Positions 21,267 through 28,939 of a stretch of DNA of 64,000 bases are shown here, one piece after another; positions within the stretch are counted from its first letter, which is position 1, and each line of letters opens with the position of its first letter. This DNA is from Roseitranquillus sp963776845 (GTDB lineage: Bacteria > Pseudomonadota > Alphaproteobacteria > Rhodobacterales > Rhodobacteraceae). Location: positions 496,001 to 560,000 of the forward strand of contig CAVZOJ010000002.1 of the NCBI GenBank assembly GCA_963776845.1, in the 5' to 3' direction. The position numbers were made by a program, and so were the translations under genes. The notes under the pieces were generated by a model. It had not been told where the DNA came from and did not search any database. It was given only the letters and a program-made list of their open reading frames with translations.

Positions 21267-21926
21267 GCGGGAGCCATCCACACATGGTTCGAGCCCAATG
21301 GCGAACGGCGCCGTGGAGGGCATGATCGGCTTCGCCCGCCGGCCGTTCATGGTTCCGCTCCCGCGCGCCCGCGACATCGCCGAGCTGAACGCGATGCTGC
21401 GCGAGCGCAGCACGGCGCGACAGCAAGCGGTGCTCCGCGGTGAGAGCGAGACGATCGCCGCGCGCCTGGTGAAGGACCGGGCGGCGTTCACGGATTTGCC
21501 CGCGACGACGTTCGACGCCTGCGATCAGCGGTCGGGCCGGCTCTCGAGCCAGGCGCTCGTGCGCTATCGCAACAACGACTACTCGGTGCCGGTCGCCTAC
21601 GCCCATCGTGAAGTCATCGTGAAGGGCTATGTCGGCGAGGTGGTGATCACCTCAGGCAGCGAAGAGATCGCGCGGCATCGCCGATCGTACGAGAGCGCCG
21701 ACTTCGTCTTCGATCCGCTGCACTACCTGCCGCTCCTGGAGGAGAAGGGTGAGCCGTTGGAACGGTCGGCGCATGCGCCGACGGTCCGAGAGACAACGGC
21801 GAACGCCCTCGACCAGGCGGCGCCACTTCAGGGGTGGGAGCTGCCGCCGGAGTTCTCGACCCTGCGCCGGCTGCTGGAGGCCCGGCTGAGCTCGAAGAAC
21901 CGCTGCGCTGCCGGCAAGAAAGTTCT

Positions 21927-22481
21927 TCACGGGTGTCTGTCATTTTTTATGCTCCCCGCCGTCGGTGTCATTTCGCGGTTTCGCTTGGCCGCAGATCGTG
22001 CTTCGGCGAAGGGACCGAAGCCCTTGAAGTCGGAGACACAGCTCGGTTCGTGCTCCGGGATCGAAGACGAAGAGCTCTTCTTCGGGATTGTTTTGTAGAC
22101 CGGAACCGGCAGACCATGCCGCCAAACGTGGACCTGTGCGGCGCGCCAGAGCTTCGGTTTTGTCCGAAGGGGGACCGGGTCGGGAAAACTCGCGTCGGGC
22201 TTGGCGTGATCTCTACGGCGCGCTGATCGCGGTGACTCGCCAAGGAACTCGGCAAGGTCCTGCGCCGTCAGATGCGGCCGTTTCAATTCTTCCCATCTGC
22301 TCGGGGGCGGCGGAGCAAGCCGCTCCCCGCTCCAGATGGCAAACCAGGGATAGGCGCCGCGAACCCTGCGGACGCCGAGCTTCAGAGCCAGTTCGCGGGC
22401 GGCACGGTCTGAGCGCATCCGCCAATAGGCCCGGAGCTCGCTGGTCGTCGCGTCACCAGGTCCCGGAGATAGATCGGTCAT
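21927..22481 (-). CDS. AlpA-like helix-turn-helix protein, probable island regulator
   Basis: 184 residues. The central region (LTAQDLAEFLGESPRSARRR, then FPDPVPL and KLWRAAQVHVW) follows the pattern of AlpA/excisionase-type winged helices, where a positional HTH is followed by a 'fp.P' turn. The flanks are unlike any family I know, and the tail is Ser- and Lys-rich. It lies between the IS21 remnant and tRNA-Ser and points away from the integrase. The C-terminus abuts the IS21 breakpoint and may be altered. Confidence 0.45.
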   Translation of the reverse strand: MTDLSPGPGDATTSELRAYWRMRSDRAARELALKLGVRRVRGAYPWFAIWSGERLAPPPPSRWEELKRPHLTAQDLAEFLGESPRSARRRDHAKPDASFPDPVPLRTKPKLWRAAQVHVWRHGLPVPVYKTIPKKSSSSSIPEHEPSCVSDFKGFGPFAEARSAAKRNREMTPTAGSIKNDRHP

Positions 22482-22765
22482 GACGAGGTCTCCTTCCCGG
22501 AAGGAGATCGGACCGAGGCTGCTGACCCGGAAATCGCTCCCGCGACGGTCTCGGGTCGGGCCACCGGCGCACCGAAGATCCGCCTCGTTCCTGGCTGCCG
22601 AGGGCGCGAAGGTGCGGAGGGGAGTTGACCAAATCTTGCCCCCGACCGGTGCCGGCCCGTGCCTTTCAGTGCCGATTCAAGGGTTTGGGACCCCTGAACG
22701 CAGGAACACACTTGCGAGGAATTTCGCCTTGTATATCCTGTGCTTGCGCGGCTATACCCGTCGGC
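22482..22765. other. Intergenic stretch before tRNA-Ser, no gene seen
   Basis: About 280 bases with only shadow frames. It probably holds the divergent promoter of the AlpA-like gene and the tRNA promoter. Confidence 0.4.
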
Positions 22766-22855
22766 GGAGACGTGGCCGAGCGGTCGAAGGCGCTCCCCTG
22801 CTAAGGGAGTATACCCGAGAGGGTATCGTGGGTTCGAATCCCATCGTCTCCGCCA
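22766..22855 (+). tRNA. tRNA-Ser (anticodon GCU)
   Basis: The sequence starts GGAGACGTGGCCGAGCGG, has anticodon arm CTCCCCTGCTAAGGGAG (GCT), a long variable arm (TACCCGAGAGGGTA), T-arm GGGTTCGAATCCC and ends CGTCTCCG plus encoded CCA. The integrase gene begins 180 bases downstream on the same strand, so the 3' half of this tRNA is the likely attachment site. Confidence 0.95.
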
Positions 22856-23035
22856 CCTTCCCTTCCCATCAGTTCCCCAGAGCCATGAAAGCAAGGCGCA
22901 TTCTGATCGTCGCCTTCTCATGTATTGCCATGCGATACCATATACGCGCACACTTCGGATGGGCCTAGAGATGGGCCGGTTCGGTCCCTCCTGCCGGCGT
23001 GTCCGTTTCTGGGATGGCACAGAGAAGATCAAGCG

Positions 23036-24269
23036 ATGCGAACGGGGACAATTAACAGGCTGACGGCGCGCGGGGTGAAGGCGGCGACGGACGGGCTGCA
23101 CGCCGATGGAGGTGGACTGTATCTTGCAGTCCACGGAGCACGGCGGCGATGGGTTTTCCGCTTCACTGCGACCGTCGAAGGCGTCCGAAAGAAGCGCGAA
23201 ATGGGTCTCGGCAGCGCCGCCACGGTCAGCTTGGCGGTGGCCCGGGAAATGGCCGGAGAGGCGCGCGGGCTCGTCGCAAGCGGCAAAGACCCGATCGAGG
23301 AGCGCAGGCGTCAGGAGAGGGTGGAGCCGGCGCCGGCAGAGGGCGCACGTTTCGACGCGCCGACCTTCGCTGATGCCATGCGGGGCTACATCACCGCGCG
23401 CCAGCCCACCTGGTCGAATCGGAAGCACGCCGCGCAGTGGGCGTCGAGCCTCGAGCGCCATGCAGGTCCGCTGATGCGAGTGCCGGTCGACACCATCGAA
23501 ACCGCCGAGGTTGCTGCCGTCCTGATGCCGATTTGGCTCGACTTGCCGGAGACCGCGAGCCGGGTCAGGCAGCGGATCGAGCGCATTCTTGGAGCGCAGA
23601 TCGCGCTCGGCAACCGGCCGGCGCCGAACCCGGCGGCGCTCCGCGACAACCTCGAGCACGTGCTCCCTGACCACCGCAAGGTGCGCGAGATTCCGGCATC
23701 ACGCCGCCGTCTCGGTTGCCGATGCGCCGGCGGCCTTTGCAAGCGTCTGGGAGCGGTGCGGCCGCGGCATCGGATATTCCGGGCTCGTCACGCTCGCCCT
23801 GACCGCGCTTCGCTCTGGCGAAGTGCGCACGTTCGAATGGGGCGACGTCGAGGGCGATACGATCATCATCCCGAAGGGCCGGATGAAGGCTCGTCGACCC
23901 CACCGGGTTCCCGTGACGCCAAACCTGGCTGAGCATCTCAATTCTCTGCCGCGATGGGCCGACAGCCTGCTCGTGCACCCCGGGCAGCATGGCCGGCCAA
24001 TGTCCGACATGACGCTGGCAAAGGCGCTGAGCGGTGCCGGCTGGAAGGGTTCCACACCACACGGCTGGCGCAGCACCTTCTCGGACTGGGCCAACGGCGA
24101 AGGCTGGCCGCGGGAACTGATTGAGGACCAACTTGCGCATCAGGTCGGTTCAGACGTTGAGCGTGCCTACCGGCGTGGCGACTATCTCGAGCGGCGGCGT
24201 GAGATGATGCTTGCGTGGGAGGCGTATGTCACGGCCGACATCCGGAACCTCGCGGATGCGGCAGAGTGA
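23036..24269 (+). pseudogene. Tyrosine integrase with Arm DNA-binding domain, one +1 frameshift
   Basis: P4-type integrase. It starts MRTGTINRLTARGVKAA; residues 1-90 form the DUF4102-like arm-binding domain (DGLHADGGGLYLAV, KKREMGLGSAATVSLA). The catalytic domain is in the second frame: TALRSGEVRTFEW with the first Arg, HGWRSTFSDWA with His and Arg, and the distal QLAHQVGSDVERAYRRGD holding the Tyr nucleophile. The frames join if one T is removed at 23691-23692 (GAGATTCCGG to GAGATCCGG). It lies right after tRNA-Ser. Confidence 0.88.
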
Positions 24270-24811
24270 CCCCTGCCGACCTGCGCCTCTCGATTGATAT
24301 CCTGCTCGAGAAGACAGCGGGGATTGTTTCGGGCTCAGGCGAATACAGTTTCGAAGAGTTGTTCGATGAAGAGATCGGTCCCGATCATCCGCACGCGACG
24401 CGCATGTACTTCGCCCGGGCAAAGAACTGGGCAGAGTATGCGGACGATAGCTTGAAACGAGGAGATCTCGACGAAGCCGAACTCGCCTACCATGCGGCTT
24501 ATGAGTACCTGACTGACGCCGCGCTCGCCCTGGCGCGCCCCTCGGATCTCGTAGAACGCTCTCGGCCGGCAAAGCCGAGCGGGCAAAAACCCACTGTGGG
24601 CGAACTCCTGTACCTCAGGACGTCGCACGTCCTGGGCCGCGACGGCGATACCGTCGACGCTGCGACCGCGACCGCGATTGTAGAGGATGAGGCGCTGACG
24701 ACCCGCCTCCAAGGCAAGTCCAAAGAGAGCCTTCGCGGCATGTACTACTATGCACGCCGCCGTCTGCGGCATGCAGACCAGGCCGGCGACCGATCCGGCA
24801 AATGCGCTTGA
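24266..24811 (+). CDS. Hypothetical protein coupled to the integrase
   Basis: 181 residues from a GTG that overlaps the integrase stop (GTGA). The sequence is helical and charged, with an EEIGPDHPHATRMYFARAK region and repeated Ala/Leu helices (GDLDEAELAYHAAYEYLTDA) that hint at a TPR/HEPN-like helical bundle; no catalytic R-x-x-x-x-H was identified. Unknown function. The overlap suggests it is part of the same element. Confidence 0.55.
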   Translation: MTPADLRLSIDILLEKTAGIVSGSGEYSFEELFDEEIGPDHPHATRMYFARAKNWAEYADDSLKRGDLDEAELAYHAAYEYLTDAALALARPSDLVERSRPAKPSGQKPTVGELLYLRTSHVLGRDGDTVDAATATAIVEDEALTTRLQGKSKESLRGMYYYARRRLRHADQAGDRSGKCA

Positions 24812-24821
24812 CGAGAACCTG

Positions 24822-25049
24822 TTAGACTTTTCCCCGCGGTCTTTTTTCGAACAGCAGGGCCGTGCTTTCCCTCGATCTGAAAATGGATCGTGAGGAGTGC
24901 CGGTCACAATGGACCACGTAAAGTCGCCCGGTCAGCCAATCTGCGACGAACTCGGGCTTGACGTGCATGAGCGGAAGCACGCGCGCGGTGCACCGCGCCG
25001 GGGGGTGACACGACCGGATGACGGTGACAGGGGCTTCGCGGAAGGGCAT
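24822..25049 (-). CDS. Small ORF starting inside the IS1595 left repeat, doubtful
   Basis: 75 residues, MPFREAPVTVIRSCHPPARC onward, with a more ordered centre (LMHVKPEFVADWLTGRLYVV). Its ATG is formed by the outward end of the left terminal repeat of the IS1595 element (ATGCCC). It may be a real gene whose start was supplied or replaced by the IS, or a chance frame. Confidence 0.3.
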   Translation of the reverse strand: MPFREAPVTVIRSCHPPARCTARVLPLMHVKPEFVADWLTGRLYVVHCDRHSSRSIFRSRESTALLFEKRPRGKV

Positions 25050-26158
25050 GTCCGCATAGCGTGTTGGTAGACTTCGCTTAACTCCACTTCGGCCAATCTG
25101 CCGTGTCCCTGACACGGAGAATCTGATGAACCCAGTGGAGTTTGCGCGCTTCGTTGAAGCCATCGGCAGTCTCAGCGCGCGCCAGATCGAGGACGTCCAG
25201 GAGATCCTTGGAAGCCTCGGCCTGCGGATCGAGGCGCTTCGTCAGGTCGAGAGCCGGATCGAGACGGCGCCGGTGTGCGCTCAATGCGGATGTTCGCGCC
25301 TCGTTCGGTGGGGCCGCACCAAGAACGGCTTTCAGCGCTGGCGTTGCGACGCTTGCGGCGTGACCAGGTCCGCGACGACAGACACAGCGGTCGCTACGGT
25401 TCGGCAGCCTCACGCATTCCACGCCCTGATCAAGGAGATGTTCTCGGGACAGCCGTCCAGCTGCCGAAGAACCGCGGAACGCCTGGGAGTGAACAAGATG
25501 ACCATCTGGCGCTGGCGTCATATGATCCTCAGAACGCTGGTCGGTGTCGGCGCTTCTGGGCTCTCCGGGATTATCGAGGCGGACGAGGCGTTTCAGCGCG
25601 AGAGCCGGAAGGCGTCCCGCGAATGGGTGCGCCACGAGCGCGACCCGGAGAACAATCCCGAACCGCCCCGGAGACGCTGGCGCGAGTTCGGGCGCGGTGG
25701 GCCGAAGATGGAACGCGGCCTCTCCAGATGGCAGATTCCGATCCTGACCGCCCTCGATCGTTCCGGACAGAGGCGAGCGCAGGTGATTGCGAACCTTCGA
25801 GACGCCACCATCGTCGGCGCGCTCGGCCGGCATATCGGACGCGACGCGGTGCTCTGCTCGGATGCCGCGTCCAGATACAGGAAGCTCGCGAGCGCCTGCG
25901 GCCTCGAGCACAAGGTCCTCAAGAACCGGCGCGGCGAGCGCGTTGTCGAACGCATCTTCCACATCCAGAACATTAACGCGCTCCACGGGCGCTACGAGGA
26001 GTTCATGAAGCTTTTCAGAGGGCCGGCCACCAAGTATCTTCCGCTCTACGTGGCGTGGTTTCTATCCTCGCTCGCAGATCAGCGGGTCAATGCCCCAGAC
26101 CTCGTGTGGGATCGTCTGGTGGCGTGAGTTCTCACCAACACGATATGCGGACATGCCC
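25044..26158 (+). mobile_element. IS1595-family insertion sequence (ISXO2-like)
   Basis: Terminal inverted repeats of 25 bp with one mismatch lie at 25044-25068 (GGGCATGTCCGCATAGCG, then TGTTGGT) and 26134-26158. Inside is one full transposase gene. No 8-bp target duplication is visible in the flanks (TCGCGGAA left, AAGAAAGC right), so one flank may have been rearranged. It lies between the integrase part and the AlpA part of the tRNA-Ser element. Confidence 0.88.
25126..26127 (+). CDS. IS1595-family transposase
   Basis: 333 residues in one frame. The N-terminal zinc ribbon (CAQCGCSRLVRWGRTKNG, then WRCDACG) is followed by an HTH (SSCRRTAERLGVNKMTIWRW) and the ISXO2-like DDE domain: GIIEADEAFQRESRK with the first Asp, VLCSDAASRYRKLA with the second, and FHIQNINALHGRYEEFMKLF near the end. 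The C-terminus keeps the YLPLYVAWFLS helix. It appears intact. Confidence 0.92.
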   Translation: MNPVEFARFVEAIGSLSARQIEDVQEILGSLGLRIEALRQVESRIETAPVCAQCGCSRLVRWGRTKNGFQRWRCDACGVTRSATTDTAVATVRQPHAFHALIKEMFSGQPSSCRRTAERLGVNKMTIWRWRHMILRTLVGVGASGLSGIIEADEAFQRESRKASREWVRHERDPENNPEPPRRRWREFGRGGPKMERGLSRWQIPILTALDRSGQRRAQVIANLRDATIVGALGRHIGRDAVLCSDAASRYRKLASACGLEHKVLKNRRGERVVERIFHIQNINALHGRYEEFMKLFRGPATKYLPLYVAWFLSSLADQRVNAPDLVWDRLVA

Positions 26159-26419
26159 AAGAAGAAAGCGCCGCCCGTGCCGGTCACGCCCGACCTAGTG
26201 CTCGATGCCCGCGGCTTCCTCATGGCCGACAAACTGGACCCGCTGCTCAGGCGGGCGACCGTGATCGAGGTTACTGGCCTGAGCAACTCGCAGATGTACC
26301 GGGAGATCAGGGACGGCCGTTTCCCGAGACCTCGCCAACTTACCACCGGCACGGTCGGCTGGTTGCTCAGCGACATTGCCGCCTGGATCAGGTCCCGACC
26401 GGAAGCCGAGGGGGTCTGA
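26153..26419 (+). CDS. AlpA-family transcriptional regulator / excisionase-like protein
   Basis: 88 residues. The region VIEVTGLSNSQMYREIRDG followed by RFPRPRQLTTGTVGWLLSDI and AAWIRSR is the full AlpA signature, including the fP.P turn. Such proteins control integrase/excision and satellite genes. The ATG at 26153 lies inside the right repeat of the IS1595 element, so its promoter and perhaps its true N-terminus have been replaced. Followed after 4 bases by the acidic protein. Confidence 0.82.
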   Translation: MPKKKAPPVPVTPDLVLDARGFLMADKLDPLLRRATVIEVTGLSNSQMYREIRDGRFPRPRQLTTGTVGWLLSDIAAWIRSRPEAEGV

Positions 26420-26423
26420 CGCT

Positions 26424-26744
26424 ATGAGCAATCCGTACACAGACAGACACTGCACGATGTGCCGTCCAACCCTGTTGGACCATCTCGAAGACCTGATCAC
26501 CGACTACGACTACGACTACGACGACGACGACGACGACGACGAAGTCGAGGACGTGGCCTTCGCCATGGTCAAAGCGACGGCTCTGCTCGACCGCTGGTGG
26601 CACCGGTGGCGGCTGCAGGTCGCCGCCAGCCTGTGCCCAGACGAGACCGAGGATGCAGGCGAGACGGACCAGCAGTTGCCCGAGAGGCGCAGGCGGGCAC
26701 CGTACCGGTACCAGACGCCAAGCATGCCGGGGCTGGGGCTGTGA
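26424..26744 (+). CDS. Very acidic small protein with a Tyr/Asp run
   Basis: 106 residues. Residues 26-43 hold an unbroken DYDYDYDDDDDDDEVED tract coded by a GAC-rich tandem repeat at about 26503-26541. Flanking it are CRPTLLDHLEDLI and a helix ending LLDRWWHRWRLQVAASL. The C-terminal tail is basic and Arg-rich. No family is recognised; the charge pattern would suit a DNA mimic or a partner-binding protein. The stop overlaps the GTG of the MT-A70 gene, so the two are coupled. Confidence 0.6.
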   Translation: MSNPYTDRHCTMCRPTLLDHLEDLITDYDYDYDDDDDDDEVEDVAFAMVKATALLDRWWHRWRLQVAASLCPDETEDAGETDQQLPERRRRAPYRYQTPSMPGLGL

Positions 26745-27331
26745 CTCCACCATTCCCTTCCGGCCCGTTCGACCTCGCCCTTGCGGACCCGCCGTGGCGT
26801 TTCCAGACCCGTTCGGACAAGGGCCGAGGCCGCTGTCCGGACGGACCGCTGGGTCACTACAGGACCATGAAGCTTGCGGAAATCGAGGCACTGCCGGTCG
26901 CCAAGATCATGGCTAAGGATTCCGTGCTGGCTCTGTGGGTATACGATCCACTGCTGCCCGGCTGCATCGACGCCATGGCGTCCTGGGGGTTCAACTACAA
27001 AACGGTCGCTTTCACCTGGGTGAAGTGCAAGCCCTCCGGCGCCGAACACATGACCGGCGGATACTACACCCGTGGCAATCCTGAGACCTGCCTTCTCGGA
27101 ACGAGGGGAAGGGGACTGAGACGAGCGGATGCGGGCGTTCGGCAGCTGGTGGAGGCTCCGGTCGGCCGGCACTCGGCGAAGCCCGACGAGGTGTACCGGC
27201 GGATCGAACGGCTGTTCGGCGATGTCCGACGGGTCGAACTCTTCGCGCGCCAGGTACGCGTCGGCTGGACCATATGGGGAGACGAGGTTCCGGCAGCCAG
27301 AGGCAGTCTGCAACAGGCGACGCCTGACTAA
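26741..27331 (+). CDS. MT-A70 family adenine-N6 methyltransferase
   Basis: 196 residues from GTG at 26741 overlapping the previous stop. The catalytic motif is LALADPPWRFQTRS (DPPW at about residues 16-19). Further family features are VLALWVYDPLLPG, GNPETCLLGTRG and the C-terminal HSAKPDEVYRRIERLF. Such enzymes methylate adenine in DNA and are common in phages and satellites as anti-restriction or regulatory methylases. Its last 50 codons recur at 56214. Confidence 0.88.
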   Translation: MTPPFPSGPFDLALADPPWRFQTRSDKGRGRCPDGPLGHYRTMKLAEIEALPVAKIMAKDSVLALWVYDPLLPGCIDAMASWGFNYKTVAFTWVKCKPSGAEHMTGGYYTRGNPETCLLGTRGRGLRRADAGVRQLVEAPVGRHSAKPDEVYRRIERLFGDVRRVELFARQVRVGWTIWGDEVPAARGSLQQATPD

Positions 27332-28165
27332 GGATTACCCGCCAGGGCGCTGCGGGAAATGTCGATCGCTGGGACGGTCGACGGGTAAGAAATAGCGCCG
27401 CCGGCAAGTTTCCCGGTACGGAGGAGCCTAAGCATGGCCGCATCTGCTAACGACCTTGCCCGAGAGGCGATCCGCATCCTTGACGCACGCTTGTTTCCCA
27501 TAAATGTCTACTGTGACAACGGCGGCAAGTGGCACAAAGTGCCTCTGACCCCGCACGGCCACCACGACGGCAACCGCGATCCGGACGCCTTCGAGCCTTG
27601 GCGCTGGGCCCGCGCCAATGCGGTCGGTATCTGCACCGGAAGCGGCCTTTATGTCCTCGATATCGATGACGCCAGCGGTGACGGGCCTCCCGCCCGCTGG
27701 CTGAAGGCTCGCGGCATCCATCCGACCGATCCGGGCGGTATCACCCGCGTGCATAAGACGCCGTCCGGCGGCTTCCACATGCTGTTCCGCACCGCCGAGC
27801 CGCACCTGGACCTCAGGACCCCGCACCAGCATCGTTCCTGGCCTCGACAGCAGGGGCTTTGGGGGCTGGGTGGCATTCGGCCCGATGTACCGCGTCGTTC
27901 ATGACAGGCCGCTTGCCTTCCTCCCGCCGAAAGTCTGCGCCGAACTCCACGAGGGCGCCGAACGAGTGGCTGCACTTTACGGGCCGGATGTGATCGTGGA
28001 GCCCGACAAGCTTCCGCCGGCTGATCTGAAGGCATGGCTCGAGCTTGGCTTCAAGATCTTCAGGTTCAAGGCGCTTTGGACTGGCGTTCATGTCACTCGC
28101 AACGATGCCAGCCGCAGTGGCGCAGACGGGCACGTTGCGCTGCTTCTGGCCGAACTAGGTGCCCC
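27179..28165. repeat. Copy 1 of a 987-bp direct duplication (MT-A70 tail plus primase-polymerase)
   Basis: Starting at AAGCCCGACGAGGTGTACCG the sequence is closely repeated at 56214-57200. Similarity covers the last 50 codons of the MT-A70 gene, the intergenic stretch and the whole primase-polymerase domain, and stops at about GGTGCCCC. The copies differ at scattered bases, so the event is not recent or came from related elements. Confidence 0.85.
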
Positions 28166-28170
28166 GGAAG
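27434..28170 (+). pseudogene. Bifunctional DNA primase/polymerase N-terminal domain protein, copy 1, +1 frameshift
   Basis: Prim-Pol-type replication protein of integrated elements. The frame starts MAASANDLAREAIRILDARL and has WHKVPLTPHGHHDGNRD, then LYVLDIDDASGDG with the metal-binding Asp pair, and HKTPSGGFHMLF. At 27819-27822 four C bases stand where copy 2 has three, shifting the frame before RTSIVPGLDSRGFGGWVAFG. Removing one C restores agreement with copy 2. Similarity ends at about 28166; the frame stays open beyond but is not conserved. Confidence 0.8.
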
Positions 28171-28381
28171 GCCCGAGCAAGCCGCACGCGCCATGTTATG
28201 GCGGACGGAAGTCAAATCCATCACAATTACAGTCACTTACCATCCGCCGCCTCCCCGGCCCATCCGTCGGCCCCACCGGAAGCCACCGTCAGGGTCGCTT
28301 CCCGAGTCGGCCGTGCCCGTGCTTGCTCCGAGTCAGAGAGGCCCGCGTGCTCCTGGAAGCGCGTGCATGGCCCGCGGGGGC

Positions 28382-28939
28382 TCACTCCTGCGAATTGTCG
28401 CCGGTATCGTCGTCGCCGTCGGTGGCATTCAGACGGTCGAGAAGGCGGCCCCATCGAGGGGCGTGGCCCATGCCGACCGGCGGCTGTGCCGCAGCCTCCT
28501 CCTTCAGCTGCTCGAGCTCCTCGCGCAGCCTGCCGAGTTCGACCATGCCGGCGAGGTTCGCGTGGCGACCGAGCGCCTCCTGAGTGGCCTTCAGCTCCTC
28601 GAAGGTCATGTCGCCGTCGATCGCCAGCAGAAGCGACTGCCGCGAGATCGTCTCGATGTCATCGAGCTTCTCCAGCGCCCCTGCAAGCGGTGTCAGGAGC
28701 CCCTTCGGCAGCCGTGTTCCGCGGACCTTGTGGAGATGTTCGATGAACCAGGTCGAAGTCTTGACGTCGCCGTCCGCGAGAGCCTGCTCGACGTTCTGGG
28801 TGGCCACTCCGAGCATGGCATCAAGGCGCGCGTTCACGGCATCCTCGATCTTCCGCTTCTTGCCGATGCGACCTGGCTTGCCGCCCTGTCGTGGCGCCGT
28901 TTTCGAAGTGAAGCAGGATTTCCGATATGGCCTCGTCAC
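28382..28939 (-). CDS. Hypothetical helical protein, possible phage/satellite DNA-packaging or terminase-like small protein
   Basis: 185 residues. A basic N-terminus (GGKPGRIGKKRKIEDAV) leads into amphipathic helices (LDAMLGVATQNVEQALADGD, STWFIEHLHKVRGTRLP) and a Glu-rich coiled-coil (LREELEQLKEEAAAQ). This layout occurs in small phage proteins next to terminases, but no signature supports that name. It faces the primase-polymerase gene. Confidence 0.45.
   Translation of the reverse strand: MTRPYRKSCFTSKTAPRQGGKPGRIGKKRKIEDAVNARLDAMLGVATQNVEQALADGDVKTSTWFIEHLHKVRGTRLPKGLLTPLAGALEKLDDIETISRQSLLLAIDGDMTFEELKATQEALGRHANLAGMVELGRLREELEQLKEEAAAQPPVGMGHAPRWGRLLDRLNATDGDDDTGDNSQE

Larger units (their letters stand above)
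19938..21285 (+). mobile_element. IS110-family (IS1111 group) insertion sequence
   Basis: Subterminal inverted repeats of 15 bp, GTGGATGGCTCCCGC, lie at 19942-19956 and, inverted, at 21267-21281. Between them is one DEDD transposase gene. The long non-coding part (about 245 bp) lies 3' of the transposase gene, as in the IS1111 group. The exact ends are uncertain by a few bases. It is inserted in the centre of palindrome B. Confidence 0.8.
19918..21302. repeat. Palindromic element B, split by the IS1111-type element
   Basis: The left half (19918-19937) reads GCCATTGAAGGCGCCATTG; the right half (21286-21302) reads GGTTCGAGCCCAATGGC. Put together they form the same palindrome as element A, with the shared core GCGCCA..GGTTCGAGC. 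GAACG occurs on both outer sides (19908-19912 and 21303-21307), as a target duplication would. The palindrome itself lies in istA. Confidence 0.65.
19062..21905 (+). mobile_element. Remnant of an IS21-family element, right part and istB missing
   Basis: The region starts at a TG terminus (TGACGGCGCAATAATCGG) about 120 bases before istA, as IS21 elements do. The istA frame can be followed to about 21905, where similarity stops inside the C-terminal region and no istB follows. It is interrupted by a 36-bp palindrome at 19629 and by an IS1111-type element in a second palindrome at 19918. The left end is an estimate. Confidence 0.6.
19182..21905 (+). pseudogene. istA: IS21 transposase IstA, broken
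   Basis: IstA is the DDE recombinase of IS21. The N-terminal helix-turn-helix (SHREAARRFGIDRGTVAKM) and the first catalytic region (HAQADFGEA) are intact to 19626. A palindromic insert then shifts the frame; the next piece (PQSDAIFVKAYHGET, GGVPQSILYDNTKLAVA) runs to 19912. The third piece resumes at about 21302 (NGAVEGMIGFARR, YSVPVAYAHREVIVKGYVG) after the IS1111-type insertion. The tail (PPEFSTLRRLLEARL) ends at about 21905. Start GTG at 19182. Confidence 0.85.

Noticed and set aside
26503..26541. GAC-type tandem repeat considered as a microsatellite or a CRISPR unit
   Set aside because: It is in frame inside a coupled coding gene and has no repeat-spacer structure; treated as part of the acidic protein. 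No CRISPR array was seen in the window.
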